Source: Clostridium intestinale DSM 6191
Lineage (GTDB): Bacteria > Bacillota > Clostridia > Clostridiales > Clostridiaceae
DNA length: 64,000 nt
Assembly: GCF_900130055.1 (NCBI RefSeq)
Contig: NZ_FQXU01000003.1
Span: 337,627 to 401,626 of the forward strand
Reading direction: 5' to 3'
The position numbers were made by a program, and so were the translations under genes. The notes below the pieces were generated by a model. That model was not told the origin of the DNA and ran no database searches. It saw nothing but the letters and a program-made list of their open reading frames with translations. Of the stretch, positions 23,768 to 33,020 are shown piece after piece. Every line of letters starts with the position of its first letter. Position 1 is the stretch's first letter.

Positions 23768-25279
23768 ATGCTAAGGATAGCAATCTACTCTAGAAAATCA
23801 GTTTATAGAGAACAATCAATTTCTATAGAGTCTCAGATTGAGTTATGTAAGAAGTATTTTGAAGGTAAGGAGTGCTCTTTTGAGATTTTTGAAGATGAAG
23901 GTTTTTCTGGTGGAAATACCAGTAGACCATCATTTCAAAGAATGATGAATAAGATTAAATCTAAGTTATTTGATGTTGTTGCAGTTTATAAGATAGATCG
24001 TATGTCTAGAAATCTTTTAGACTTCTGGGATACCTATAGTTTGATAAGCAGACATGGAGTTCAATTTATAAGTATTTCTGAAAATATTAATACCACTACT
24101 ACTATTGGCCAGATGATAATGCTTCAGTATGCAGGTATGGCAGCTCTTGAAAGAGATAATATAAAGCAAAGAGTTAAGGATTCCATGGAGAGTCTTGGTA
24201 GGATGGGTAGATGGTCTGGTGGAACTCCCCCAACTGGATATAGAGTTATTGAGGTTGAGCAGCATGGTAAGAAAGCTAAGTATCTAGAATTAGATGAAGC
24301 TATAGCTCCAATGATAGAAAGAATGTTTAAGCTCTACTCTACTGGTTCCACTATATATGAAATACAGAAAGCTTTAAATGTTCCTAATAAGACAATATTA
24401 AATATATTAAGAAATCCAGTTTATTGTGAGTCTGATTATGTATCAGCTAAATATCTTGAATTACAAGGCTACAGTGTTTATGGTGAAATAAACGGTAATG
24501 GTTATCTACCATATAATCGTAGACAAAGAAAAGATGGTAAGAAAGAAACTAAAAGCAAAGATCAGTTAGTTTCTGTAAGTAAACATAAAGCAATTATTGA
24601 TTCTAAGTTATGGGTAAATGTTCAAGAGAAATTAAATGAAAAAGCTAGTGATCCTAAGCCAAGAATAAGTGATAAAACTTTCTTAGCTCACCTGGTTAAA
24701 TGTAAATGTGGATCTGGAATGTTTGTTTATCCAGGAAAAACTAAAAAAGATGGCTCAACTGTCATATACTTTAGATGTAGCGGTAAGAAGAATGGATCAG
24801 AATGTAATTCTAAGTTTTTGAGAGCTGATTTTGTAGAAAAGAAGGTTTTAGAATCTTTAAGCAATATAGAACTAGATAAGAGTTTGTTTAATACTTCTGA
24901 TATGAATAAGTATGATTCTCAGATTAAAAACTTAAATAAAAACTTAGCTAAAAATAAGAAAATGATTGATAACTTATTAAATAGATTGGCTCTTGCTAGT
25001 GATGATATCGCTAAGAGCATATTAGATAAGGTTGAAGATATTAATTCTGAAAATAAGAATTTAGAATTTAAATTATTAGAACTTGAAAGATTGAATTTAG
25101 AATCTATGAATACTAAAAATAATAAAGAAGCCTTTTATGCTCAGGTTAAGTCTATCCTTGATACTTTCGATACTCTACCAGTATCAGAGCAACAAAAAAT
25201 GATATCTACCATCATTAAAAACGTGGTATGGGATAGTGATACTAAGAAGATTCGTCTAGAAATTTTTGAAGGTATTTAG
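23768..25279 (+). CDS. Large serine recombinase (phage integrase)
   Basis: 503 residues. The resolvase catalytic domain starts IAIYSRKS, catalytic Ser11, with GFSGGNTSRPSFQRMM and DVVAVYKIDRMSRN. The recombinase domain carries GTPPTGYRV and IYEIQKALNVPNKTILNILRNPVYCES. A zinc ribbon follows (KCKCGSGMFVYPG...RCSGKKNGSEC), then a coiled coil (about 375-440). It catalyses attP x attB integration and, with a directionality factor, excision. Its stop is only a few bases from the junction with host sequence. Confidence 0.96.
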   Translation: MLRIAIYSRKSVYREQSISIESQIELCKKYFEGKECSFEIFEDEGFSGGNTSRPSFQRMMNKIKSKLFDVVAVYKIDRMSRNLLDFWDTYSLISRHGVQFISISENINTTTTIGQMIMLQYAGMAALERDNIKQRVKDSMESLGRMGRWSGGTPPTGYRVIEVEQHGKKAKYLELDEAIAPMIERMFKLYSTGSTIYEIQKALNVPNKTILNILRNPVYCESDYVSAKYLELQGYSVYGEINGNGYLPYNRRQRKDGKKETKSKDQLVSVSKHKAIIDSKLWVNVQEKLNEKASDPKPRISDKTFLAHLVKCKCGSGMFVYPGKTKKDGSTVIYFRCSGKKNGSECNSKFLRADFVEKKVLESLSNIELDKSLFNTSDMNKYDSQIKNLNKNLAKNKKMIDNLLNRLALASDDIAKSILDKVEDINSENKNLEFKLLELERLNLESMNTKNNKEAFYAQVKSILDTFDTLPVSEQQKMISTIIKNVVWDSDTKKIRLEIFEGI

Positions 25280-25325
25280 TCTGGGCTGTACAGCCAGCCC
25301 ATCCACCGCCAATAACGAGAACTTT
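25280..25325. other. Prophage-host junction (attachment site)
   Basis: Prophage sequence ends just after the integrase stop, and reading frame of a host oxidoreductase begins on the minus strand. The 12-base perfect palindrome GGCTGTACAGCC (25284-25295) lies at the junction and is the best candidate for the crossover core. The other attachment site lies left of the window. Confidence 0.72.
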
Positions 25326-25328
25326 CAT
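25284..25328 (-). pseudogene. 5' fragment of a FAD-dependent oxidoreductase disrupted by the prophage
   Basis: From the ATG at 25328 the minus strand encodes MKVLVIGGGWAGCTA, a FAD-binding Rossmann start (GxGxxG-like GGGWAGC), and then runs into prophage sequence. The ATG overlaps the TGA of the upstream reductase as ATGA, with AAGGAAGGAG as ribosome site, so the two were a coupled operon. The remaining codons should lie beyond the left end of the prophage. While integrated, the protein cannot be made. Confidence 0.82.
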
Positions 25329-26317
25329 ATAAATCTCCTTCCTTCAAAAATATTTCTTGGATCTGATTGTACTTTGCATAGCCTTTTAACTACGTGACCT
25401 GCAAAACGAGCAGTACAACTTCCACAAACCCCTTCACCACAACACATCTTGGAATTATTGCAACAAGACAAACTAACATCATCTGCTTTTATAGTATCTA
25501 AGAAATTCATAACATTGAAAGTAAGTATATCCGCTCCACCACAATGTATTAGATTAGCATTATCTTTTTCTATAGAATCTCTTATAATAGTTTTACATTT
25601 ATCAGTAAGTTTTCCTGTTTCCAGAAGGTTAGCTTCCGTATAGCTTAGATTCAAAGACGATAATAAATCATCTACATATACTTCTTTATAAGGAGCTTTA
25701 TCAATTATAATATTTAAGTTGTTATTTTGTTTTTGAAGTGCTTTTATAACAGGTATCATAGGAGCTACACCTATACCTCTGGCAAGAATTAAACAATTAG
25801 AATTTACAGTGTTTTTTATATTTTTTAATCCAAATATACCATTCCAATAGGGGCCTCTAATAACTAACGGATCATTAGCTTTAGCAGTTAATAACCTCTT
25901 AGTTTTAATTCCTCTTACTTCAATTAATATAGAGGCAGTATTATCATCTATATTGCAGTCCATTATAGATATAGGAACATCAAAATAGAAATTTTCATCA
26001 GTTCTTAGGAATATATAACTACCTGGATTCATTAAATCTAAAGATAAATCCTCAGGTAAAGAAAATTTTATATATAATAAGTCTTTTTCATAAAGTTCGG
26101 CCTCTAATATATTACAAGTATAAGTTTTTCTTCCTTCTTTTGCTTTTTCTCCGTTAGCTATCCATCCTTGATATATACATACTCCTTTCCAATTTAAACA
26201 ATCACAAAAGCATTCACCATGAAGTTGTGAACATAAGATACATTCCCCAGCTTCAGCTAAATGACAAGGACAAAATTTTGTGCCTGAATCTATACAATCT
26301 ATTTTTTCACCTTTCAT
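25325..26317 (-). CDS. Dihydroorotate dehydrogenase B-like FAD/NAD reductase with iron-sulfur site
   Basis: 330 residues. The N-terminal 50 residues are Cys-rich (CIDSGTKFCPCHLAEAGECILCSQLHGECFCDC), probably one or two FeS clusters. Then a ferredoxin-reductase FAD domain (YIFLRTDENFYFDVPISIMD, GPYWNGIFG), an NAD domain (CLILARGIGVAPMIP), and a C-terminal [2Fe-2S] site (CCGEGVCGSCTARF...LC). This is the 'sulfide/dihydroorotate dehydrogenase-like' family. It transfers electrons between NAD(P)H and a partner, most likely the adjoining FAD oxidoreductase, whose gene is cut by the prophage. Confidence 0.84.
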   Translation of the reverse strand: MKGEKIDCIDSGTKFCPCHLAEAGECILCSQLHGECFCDCLNWKGVCIYQGWIANGEKAKEGRKTYTCNILEAELYEKDLLYIKFSLPEDLSLDLMNPGSYIFLRTDENFYFDVPISIMDCNIDDNTASILIEVRGIKTKRLLTAKANDPLVIRGPYWNGIFGLKNIKNTVNSNCLILARGIGVAPMIPVIKALQKQNNNLNIIIDKAPYKEVYVDDLLSSLNLSYTEANLLETGKLTDKCKTIIRDSIEKDNANLIHCGGADILTFNVMNFLDTIKADDVSLSCCNNSKMCCGEGVCGSCTARFAGHVVKRLCKVQSDPRNIFEGRRFI

Positions 26318-26414
26318 TTTTCCTCCATAGAGAGTACTCTATTAATAATTTATTTAAATAAAAAGATATTGTTACAAAAATTTCAATATGGCTTAAATGA
26401 GATAGTTGACATAA

Positions 26415-26458
26415 AATAAATAACTACCACCTAGCTTTAGGTGGTAGTTATTTATTTT
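26415..26458. terminator. Strong hairpin terminator
   Basis: A perfect 12-bp stem (TAACTACCACCT / AGGTGGTAGTTA) with a 6-base loop, flanked by AT-rich tracts on both sides. It ends the methyl-accepting protein gene on the minus strand. Confidence 0.77.
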
Positions 26459-27408
26459 ACAATATTAATTTCATAAGAAGATAACTTTTCCTTTATATCT
26501 AAAAGCTGAGCATCTACTAAGCTAGCTTCATCTATATGATTTAGTATAGTATCAGTAGTTATTTTGAGAATATCGTAAATATCATTAATTTCAAGATGCA
26601 TATCCTCTATCTTTGTTATTTGAGAATTAAGAGTTTTAATAACCTCTTTTACTCTTTCATCTACTAAATATATGTGAGATAAACTTTCATCAACCTTATT
26701 TACAGCAATATTAGAGGCTTTTACACCTTCTTGAATTACTGAACTGGATTTATAGGAATTGTTTAACACCGTTTTAGTATCACTTTTTATACTTTCAATT
26801 AAAAGGGATATATCAGTAGTACTTTTTTTAGTCATTTCTGATAATTTTCTTATTTCAACTGCAACAACAGAAAATCCTTTTCCATGTTCGCCTGCTCTAG
26901 CTGCTTCTATAGCTGCATTAAGAGCCAAAAGATTAGTTTGAGTAGCTATGTTAGTTATTAAACCAACTATTTCATTAACCTGATTGAATCTAGATACTAG
27001 CTGATTTATACTGCTCATACTGTTTTGGTTTTCTAATTGAAGAGTTTTTATTATGCTGAACATCTCTTCAATAGCAATTTTTCCTTCTTTAGATTTAATC
27101 ACTGAAGCATTAGTTGTGATATCTAAATTCTTACTTTCAGAATGAAGATTTTGAGTTGAGATATTTGTTTTATCGGCTAAACTAGATAAGTTACTCATAT
27201 GTAATTTTATCTTGTCTGCAAGTTTGGATAATGAGTTATGTTGGTTATTTACAACATGATGTTGACTTACAGTTTTCTCTATTAAAGATTTTAAAGATTT
27301 TATAAAAGCAACTATATCACTATCTTTTTTTTCTGTGACTTTAGTTGTTTCTTTAAGTTCTTCCTTAGAAACAGATTTATTTTTTAGTTTAATAAAATTT
27401 ATAAGCAT
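26452..27408 (-). CDS. Soluble methyl-accepting chemotaxis-type signalling protein
   Basis: 318 residues without a membrane segment. The MCP signalling hairpin tip is seen at about 150-200 ([47 protein letters not shown]). The N-terminal 70 residues are charged and helical ([29 protein letters not shown]) and carry no PAS, globin or dCache sensor. It would couple through CheW to CheA as a cytoplasmic transducer. An AGGAAGTAG site precedes the ATG. Ligand unknown. Confidence 0.88.
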   Translation of the reverse strand: MLINFIKLKNKSVSKEELKETTKVTEKKDSDIVAFIKSLKSLIEKTVSQHHVVNNQHNSLSKLADKIKLHMSNLSSLADKTNISTQNLHSESKNLDITTNASVIKSKEGKIAIEEMFSIIKTLQLENQNSMSSINQLVSRFNQVNEIVGLITNIATQTNLLALNAAIEAARAGEHGKGFSVVAVEIRKLSEMTKKSTTDISLLIESIKSDTKTVLNNSYKSSSVIQEGVKASNIAVNKVDESLSHIYLVDERVKEVIKTLNSQITKIEDMHLEINDIYDILKITTDTILNHIDEASLVDAQLLDIKEKLSSYEINIVK

Positions 27409-27492
27409 ACTACTTCCTCCATATTTCTATAAGAAATAGTATAATGCTTTAAAAAGTTTATAAATATGATTCATATCACATTAATAAAAAAA

Positions 27493-29052
27493 TTATACAA
27501 AATTAGGATGTATTTTATTGGTACCTTCTTTATAATGATTTAATTTGTGGGTAGCAGGACCTTCTAATATTTCTCCATCATACGAGAATCTTGATCCGTG
27601 ACACGGACAATCCCAAGATTTTTCTGCATCGTTCCATTTTAATTCGCATCCTAAATGCGTACAAGTTACATCAACTAGATGAAGCACCTCATTTTCATCT
27701 TTGTATGCACCGTATTTATTACCATCTATATCAACAACCTTGCCTTCCCCTATTTTTAAAGTAACCTTAGTTTCTCCACCTTTTAATTTTCCCATAATTA
27801 ATTCTTTAGCAACATCAAAGTTTTCTGTAACGATGTTTTTATATGCACGTAAAGTTAGTGATCTAGATGGATTATACACTTCTTCCCAAGGATTATTTTT
27901 TGATAGAATTTTGTCTACAAGTATTCTAGCGGCAGCTATTCCATTTGTCATACCCCACTTACCAAAACCTGTAGCTACGTATATGTTTTTATCTGATAGA
28001 GATAGGTTACCAACATAAGGTATTTTATCTAGAGTAATATAATCTTGGGCTGACCAATTATATAAAAAATCTTCAACTTTAAAGGTATCTTGAGCAAATT
28101 TCTGTAAATTAGAATAATGAGTGCTGAAGTTTTCTCCATGGGCGACTTTATGTCCATCTCCACCTATTAGTATTAGTTGTTTTCCTTTGTTATTTTGGTA
28201 TCTTAAAGACCGTGTTGGTTTTTCGGCGCTTATAAACATGGCATTAGGAAAAGGGTCCTTTATATTAGCGGCTACGATATAAGATCTTTCTGGTCTAAGC
28301 CTTGCTAAATACAAACCTAACCCATCATAACATGGAAAATGTGAGGATATTATAACTTTAGATGCGGTTACTTTTTTTCCTGCACTAGTAGTTATTACGA
28401 TAGAATCCCCTTTTTCTATGTCTAAAACACTTGTGTTTTCAAAAATACAATTACATTCCTTTGATAGATAGTTAGCTAACGCTAGAAGATATTTTCTAGG
28501 ATGGAATTGGGCTTGGTTTTCAAATACTAGAGCATTTTTAATAGGAATATTTATAGGAAGGGAATTAGTTATTTTAGCCTTTATTCCAAGACTAGAGGCA
28601 ATCTCTGCTTCATTTTCTATTTTCTTAATATATGAATCATCATTTGTGTATACATATGCTGGTAATCTTTCAAAATCACATTCAATTTTATGAATATTTA
28701 TTGTATCTTCAATAAAGTTTATAGAAGATTGGTTTGCGTCTGCGTATTGTTTTGCGTGTTCTATGCCAGAGGAATTTTTAATAGTTTCATATATAAGATT
28801 GTGTTGAGAAGTCACTTTTGCGGTTGTGAAGGCACTAGTTCCTTGAACAATTTGACTAGCTTCAAGTATAGCAAAGTTAACTCCTTTATTTTTTAATAGA
28901 TATCCTGCAGTTATTCCAACTATTCCGCCACCAATAATAGCGACATCAACATTTATATCTTCTTGAAGTGATGGATAATTAGTAGTATCAGTAGAATCTA
29001 TCCAATAAGACTTTAGGTATTTATGAGCATTTAGCAAATCATTATGTTTCAT
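27493..29052 (-). CDS. FAD-dependent oxidoreductase with C-terminal Rieske domain
   Basis: 519 residues from ATG 29052 (AAAGGAG upstream); an earlier in-frame start at 29100 lacks one. The N-terminal DAO/glycine-oxidase-type FAD fold starts VDVAIIGGGIVGITAGYLL. The C-terminal Rieske [2Fe-2S] domain shows CTHLGCELKWN and CPCHGSRFS, about residues 455-495. This fusion resembles Bacillus YhfW. The substrate is unknown; it oxidises an amine or similar and passes electrons through the Rieske cluster. Single gene, flanked by the MCP and kinase genes on the same strand. Confidence 0.9.
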   Translation of the reverse strand: MKHNDLLNAHKYLKSYWIDSTDTTNYPSLQEDINVDVAIIGGGIVGITAGYLLKNKGVNFAILEASQIVQGTSAFTTAKVTSQHNLIYETIKNSSGIEHAKQYADANQSSINFIEDTINIHKIECDFERLPAYVYTNDDSYIKKIENEAEIASSLGIKAKITNSLPINIPIKNALVFENQAQFHPRKYLLALANYLSKECNCIFENTSVLDIEKGDSIVITTSAGKKVTASKVIISSHFPCYDGLGLYLARLRPERSYIVAANIKDPFPNAMFISAEKPTRSLRYQNNKGKQLILIGGDGHKVAHGENFSTHYSNLQKFAQDTFKVEDFLYNWSAQDYITLDKIPYVGNLSLSDKNIYVATGFGKWGMTNGIAAARILVDKILSKNNPWEEVYNPSRSLTLRAYKNIVTENFDVAKELIMGKLKGGETKVTLKIGEGKVVDIDGNKYGAYKDENEVLHLVDVTCTHLGCELKWNDAEKSWDCPCHGSRFSYDGEILEGPATHKLNHYKEGTNKIHPNFV

Positions 29053-29119
29053 AGTACTACTCCTTTCATAATTATAGTTATTATTTGATTGTCTTGCCAA
29101 AAATTATTCACTAACCTTT

Positions 29120-29863
29120 TCATAACTCTGTCTTTAAAGAATATTCCCCAGATTTTAAGAGCTTTAAAGTAATATCAGAACTTAATCTATGTTCCATAAC
29201 TCTATTTACATTTTTACTGTCAGTTCTTTGATAGAATTCAAGTGCTTGATTATAGGTACTTCCGCCTTTTAATTTTCGTTTAATTAATCTGTCTTTCAAT
29301 ATATCACCATCAGCCTCAATGAAGATACTATAATCACATAATTCATTTAGTTTGTCCCATTTATTTTCTGCTAGTAAAAGCCAGTTACCTTCGATAATAA
29401 CTATATCTGAAGTTACCTCAATAGCATCATATATTGGATCATGTAAAGTTCTATCATATATAGGCCATTTTAGATTTTTATTTTTAAGATTATTAATAGA
29501 CTTATATAAACTTTCAAAATCAAAAGTTTCAGGCATCCCTTTTATATCATATAGAATATATTCTTTGTTGTTAATAGTAGCTCTATGATTTTTCAAATAG
29601 CTATTAGTATAATGAAACCCATCTAAAGATAAAGCTTGCACATAAAAAAAATCCGTTAACTTTTTACTCAACTGCTCTAAAAACAAAGCCAATGTAGATT
29701 TACCTGTAGCTGGTGGTGCAGCTAGAAACACTATAATACGATTATTACGTTGTCTCCTTATGGATATTAATTTATTCAATAAAGGAATAAATATTTTCTT
29801 TATTTCACTTTCTGAATAAGTAATATTATATTTAAAGCCATTAACTTCTAATTCTAAATTCAA
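29120..29863 (-). CDS. Nucleoside/nucleotide kinase-family P-loop protein
   Basis: 247 residues from a TTG at 29863, chosen because GAGGTAG lies seven bases upstream. The P-loop is VFLAAPPATGKSTLALFLEQL. SLDGFHYTNSYL, TFDFESLY, PIYDRTLHDP and VIIEGNWLLL follow the uridine-kinase/pantothenate-kinase-like plan of E. coli YggC and the fructokinase FrcK. It phosphorylates a small metabolite, sugar or nucleoside, not specified by sequence. Confidence 0.82.
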   Translation of the reverse strand: MNLELEVNGFKYNITYSESEIKKIFIPLLNKLISIRRQRNNRIIVFLAAPPATGKSTLALFLEQLSKKLTDFFYVQALSLDGFHYTNSYLKNHRATINNKEYILYDIKGMPETFDFESLYKSINNLKNKNLKWPIYDRTLHDPIYDAIEVTSDIVIIEGNWLLLAENKWDKLNELCDYSIFIEADGDILKDRLIKRKLKGGSTYNQALEFYQRTDSKNVNRVMEHRLSSDITLKLLKSGEYSLKTEL

Positions 29864-29935
29864 AATAACTACCTCGTTTATCAAATATTTTAATTTTGTA
29901 CTAGATTAAAGTGATCTTTCAATTTCGAGGAATAT

Positions 29936-29985
29936 ATATAGATAACTATATAACTATATAACTATATATAGTGTTAATGCGGGTT
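29936..29985. repeat. Short tandem repeat with a GTGTTAATGCGGGTT motif
   Basis: Three near-perfect copies of AACTATAT are followed by AGTGTTAATGCGGGTTTGGG. The same motif with one change (GTGTTTATGCGGGTT) occurs at about 19109 in the prophage, also after an ATATATA tract. Function unknown. Confidence 0.5.
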
Positions 29986-30011
29986 TGGGAGCCATGCTCA
30001 ATATTTTATTC

Positions 30012-30048
30012 AAAAAAGCTATGCAATAAACTATTTGCATAGCTTTAG
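30012..30048 (-). terminator. Rho-independent terminator
   Basis: Twelve-bp stem AAAGCTATGCAA / TTGCATAGCTTT with an 8-base loop, followed by TTT on the minus strand; it ends the 142-aa gene. Confidence 0.73.
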
Positions 30049-30053
30049 AATTT

Positions 30054-30482
30054 TTATAAAAATTTTTTTAACTCATCAATATTTTTTTGCTCAAATTGTA
30101 GTAACTTGTTAGCTAAACCTAATATTGTTTGATCTTGACTCTTATACTCTTTAATTTTTTTAGTTATATCAATTATGCCCATAGTACTACCTTGGATTAA
30201 CATCTCTGCCATATGTGAAGGAGTTTTGTTTATTAAGGTATTAAAGTTTATAGATATATAAGTAGAAACTTTAGTTAATGTACCTATGCTCTTTGATTCT
30301 TTGTTATTAGATTTTAATTTTTCATCTGCTTCATTAAAGATACTATTATATTCATTTAATTGAGACTGTAGGTTGTTTTTAAAATTTTCATCTGTAGTCA
30401 TCTTTATTAGCTGAGTTAATGTATCTTTTCCCATTTCAGAATTTTGATAGATATAATTTAATAATTCTATATTTCCATCCAT
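30054..30482 (-). CDS. Helical-bundle hypothetical protein
   Basis: 142 residues, all helical, no membrane segment (MDGNIELLNYIYQNSEMGKDTLTQLIKMT...). The four-helix layout and 'E-M-G..tl.ql...' start resemble ferritin-like DUF2383-type proteins of clostridia, but the iron-binding ExxH pairs are not evident. Single gene with a GGAGGTGA ribosome site and its own terminator. Function unknown. Confidence 0.6.
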   Translation of the reverse strand: MDGNIELLNYIYQNSEMGKDTLTQLIKMTTDENFKNNLQSQLNEYNSIFNEADEKLKSNNKESKSIGTLTKVSTYISINFNTLINKTPSHMAEMLIQGSTMGIIDITKKIKEYKSQDQTILGLANKLLQFEQKNIDELKKFL

Positions 30483-30549
30483 ATAAAATCACCTCCAAAA
30501 ATAATTTTAACTAAATTAGTTAAATTTATTCGCATAGAAAATAATTAAA

Positions 30550-30575
30550 AGACCACTTTCAGCAAAAAATGGTCT
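30550..30575 (-). terminator. Terminator of the YcxB-like gene
   Basis: AGACCA and TGGTCT arms with an internal AAA/TTT extension, then TTTTAATT on the minus strand. Confidence 0.55.
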
Positions 30576-30583
30576 CTTATTGA

Positions 30584-31096
30584 TTAATCTATTTGTGGAT
30601 TTTCAAAGTTAGCAAAAAGAAAATTTTTAAATGTATCATGCTCAGTTGGATCTTTAAAAAATCTTTCGGGAATTAATATGCTTTGAGATCTACTTACATA
30701 AAATATGTATAAATTATTGTATTTTAAAGAATCAGTTACATCCTTCCAATAATACTGACGTCCACCTGACTCTGATTGAACATGTATTCCATTCTTATTT
30801 ATAGTGTATATGTAATTGAATTTATTTGAAGAATTCTTTTTAAAACTTCTTTTTGTTTTAATGCTTGTAGCTATATATATTGCTATATAAACGAATACAG
30901 AACCCAATAAAGAAGCTATAACAACAAACGTAACGCCATATCTCTTATAAAATAAAATACCATACATAACTAGAAATGATATAAATACAATTGCTACCAT
31001 CCTTTTGAAAATATTACGCATATAAATTTTATTAAGATCACTGTAATCAGTAAGAGATAAGGTTCCTTTAATTTTGATATCTTTTTTTGAATCCAA
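30584..31096 (-). CDS. YcxB-like membrane protein
   Basis: 170 residues from a TTG start with AAGGAGAG eight bases upstream. Two membrane helices (MVAIVFISFLVMYGILFY and VTFVVIASLLGSVFVYIAIYIA, about 32-75). The C-terminal domain NGIHVQSESGGRQYYWKDVTDSLKYNNLYIFYVSRSQSILIPERFF is the YcxB-like fold, which resembles a PH domain. Family function is unknown. Flanked by terminators, so monocistronic. Confidence 0.82.
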   Translation of the reverse strand: MDSKKDIKIKGTLSLTDYSDLNKIYMRNIFKRMVAIVFISFLVMYGILFYKRYGVTFVVIASLLGSVFVYIAIYIATSIKTKRSFKKNSSNKFNYIYTINKNGIHVQSESGGRQYYWKDVTDSLKYNNLYIFYVSRSQSILIPERFFKDPTEHDTFKNFLFANFENPQID

Positions 31097-31170
31097 TTTA
31101 ACTACTCTCCTTGTAAAATTATTATTGCTAAATACAAGTAGATTTTATCATAGATACTAAATTAAATAAA

Positions 31171-31206
31171 CAAAAGTATTTAGTAAATATAAACTAAATA
31201 CTTTTG
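31171..31206 (-). terminator. Rho-independent terminator
   Basis: Fourteen-bp stem CAAAAGTATTTAGT / ACTAAATACTTTTG with a short loop, nine bases after the SIMPL gene stop. Confidence 0.7.
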
Positions 31207-31214
31207 TAAAGGCT

Positions 31215-31874
31215 TTAAATATAAACAAATACTGCTTCTATAATGGCTTGTATAGAAGTCGCCCCTGCTTCTATAGGTGTAGAATTTGATGTTTTTAATG
31301 CTAATGATGGTGAGAATTCGTTACTTATATGAGTCTTTTCGACTATTTTTAGTGGTAATATATTAACTTTTGCTTTTAGTTTACTAGACATTATAATAGC
31401 TTTATTTTGAGCATCTTCAATAGCTAGTTTCAAAGCTTGATTGTAGTATTTTGTTGTATCAGAAATAACAAAATTAATTTTATCTATAAAATTAGCCCCT
31501 TTATCTACAGAAACATCTATAACCTCACCTACAGAATCTATGTCCGTAACTGAAATTTTTAAATAGTTACTTACTTCGTATCCTCTAAAGATTTCTTTTC
31601 CATCTACATAGTCGTTTTTTATTCTTACAGTGTAATTTGTAGTTTGTATATCACTAGATTTAATTCCCATGTTAGTTAGTGATGAAATTATTCCGTTGAC
31701 TATTCGAGTATTTTCATTTTGAGATTCTTTTAACTTTATGTTCTCTGTTATAACGCCTATAACTACCTGAGCTATATCAGGCTTTACATTTACAATTCCC
31801 TCACCCATTACTTTTAATATATTGCCAGGCTTTTTTAAATCAAAATTATCTATAGGATATCTATAATTATACAT
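31215..31874 (-). CDS. SIMPL-domain (DUF541) protein
   Basis: 219 residues from ATG 31874 (GGTGAG before it; an ATG nine bases earlier is also possible). GNILKVMGEGIVNVKPDIAQVVIGVITEN and RGYEVSNYLKISVTDIDSVGEVIDVSVDKGANFI are the SIMPL/BP26 signatures, seen in OMP28-like and oxidative-stress proteins. No signal peptide, so cytoplasmic or peripheral here. Precise role unknown. Confidence 0.88.
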   Translation of the reverse strand: MYNYRYPIDNFDLKKPGNILKVMGEGIVNVKPDIAQVVIGVITENIKLKESQNENTRIVNGIISSLTNMGIKSSDIQTTNYTVRIKNDYVDGKEIFRGYEVSNYLKISVTDIDSVGEVIDVSVDKGANFIDKINFVISDTTKYYNQALKLAIEDAQNKAIIMSSKLKAKVNILPLKIVEKTHISNEFSPSLALKTSNSTPIEAGATSIQAIIEAVFVYI

Positions 31875-31944
31875 ACTCACCATTCCTTTTTATAAATAAC
31901 TATTAAATAATATGCTATTTCTTTGTAAAAATACGAGATTTTAA

Positions 31945-31975
31945 AAAATAAAGGTAGTCCGAAGACTACCTAAAA
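31945..31975 (-). terminator. UUCG-loop terminator
   Basis: Minus strand AGGTAGTC, TTCG loop, GACTACCT, followed by TTATTTTTT. Ends the SPOCS-domain gene. Confidence 0.82.
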
Positions 31976-31989
31976 ATAGTATTAAACAA

Positions 31990-32631
31990 TTATATTGATA
32001 AATGGGAATCTTTTGTGATTTTTAATTCTACACGAACAAGAACTCTTTCAAGAATTCTGTTATAGGTTACAGCCCATTCAGGAGCACCTGCAGCTACTGG
32101 ATTTGGATCCAATAATTCATCTGATGTTCCTTCAACAAATGCATCCAATATTTCTACGTCATAATGCTCTCTGTGATGGCATTTGTTACAGTTTGCTCCG
32201 TAAGCATCAGAATAATCACTTACAGGTTCACATGTTTTTACTTCAACAAAAGTGCTAAAAGGTATTCTTGTTGTAAAGTGATATACTGGACCGTTTATAT
32301 CAGCTGCAGTGAAATCTGTTATAGTTTTATAGTTGATGTTTTTATCTATATATCCATCAACGATTACTTTTGCAGAATGTTCACCTTTTTTGCTGCAAAT
32401 TGGTATTAACTTTGTGCTTGTTATAACAACAAATTCATCAACACCTATTATGCGGAAAACAGATGGACTTGGTGGGGATATTAATAAATCTGCTATAACT
32501 AATTCTTGTTTTTCACCCCAACCTATAACAACTGGAGTTTGGATTAATCTTTTGCATTCTGGTTTTTTAGGCTGACATTTTCCTCTTTGAGTATATTGAC
32601 TTCTATAACATTGATTTGTATTACATGCCAT
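31990..32631 (-). CDS. SPOCS/DUF3794-domain protein, Cys-rich N-terminus
   Basis: 213 residues from ATG 32631 (MACNTNQCYRSQ), with GAGGAGTG upstream. The core (VKIIVDGYIDKNINYKT-like VIVDGYIDKNINYKTITDF, VYHFTTRIPFSTFVEV) is the SPOCS domain found in spore-coat and exosporium morphogenetic proteins of clostridia and bacilli. Cys-rich ends (CNTNQC, CNKCHH) suggest cross-linking or metal binding. It may be an outer spore layer component; this is inferred from the family. Confidence 0.8.
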   Translation of the reverse strand: MACNTNQCYRSQYTQRGKCQPKKPECKRLIQTPVVIGWGEKQELVIADLLISPPSPSVFRIIGVDEFVVITSTKLIPICSKKGEHSAKVIVDGYIDKNINYKTITDFTAADINGPVYHFTTRIPFSTFVEVKTCEPVSDYSDAYGANCNKCHHREHYDVEILDAFVEGTSDELLDPNPVAAGAPEWAVTYNRILERVLVRVELKITKDSHLSI

Positions 32632-32649
32632 AATTATTTCACTCCTCAT

Positions 32650-33020
32650 ATAAAATAATGTCTCGATAAAATAAAAGAGTTTTTATCGAATTTTGTCATT
32701 AGCTATTTATATTACATTATATTCTCAGGTGTCGTAAATGACACAAATTATGTGTTTTATAAAACAAATTTTTTTAATAATTTTAATTGTATTAAATTGC
32801 CAAATATAGCTATAATATGCTTTTGATTAAATCACGGCTTTAGGATAATTGTTAAATTAGTATTAAAATGTAATGAGTTTAAGAATTTTTTTAAAGAACT
32901 TCTGTAACAAATATCTAAAGAATAAAAAAGAATGTATAATGCCGGTTTCATATTCACACAATATTAGGGCAGTAAAGCCTAATAAGGATTAATAAATATA
33001 AATATGAGGAGGAAATTATA
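32650..33020. promoter_or_regulatory. Divergent intergenic region
   Basis: Between the SPOCS gene and the lipoprotein gene there is no ORF. A GTGTC-GTAAAT-GACAC inverted repeat lies at 32729-32744. A promoter (TTGTAT, 18 bases, TATAAT) at 32787-32816 points rightward and would give a leader of about 200 bases; a second TATAAT sits near 32936. Confidence 0.5.
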
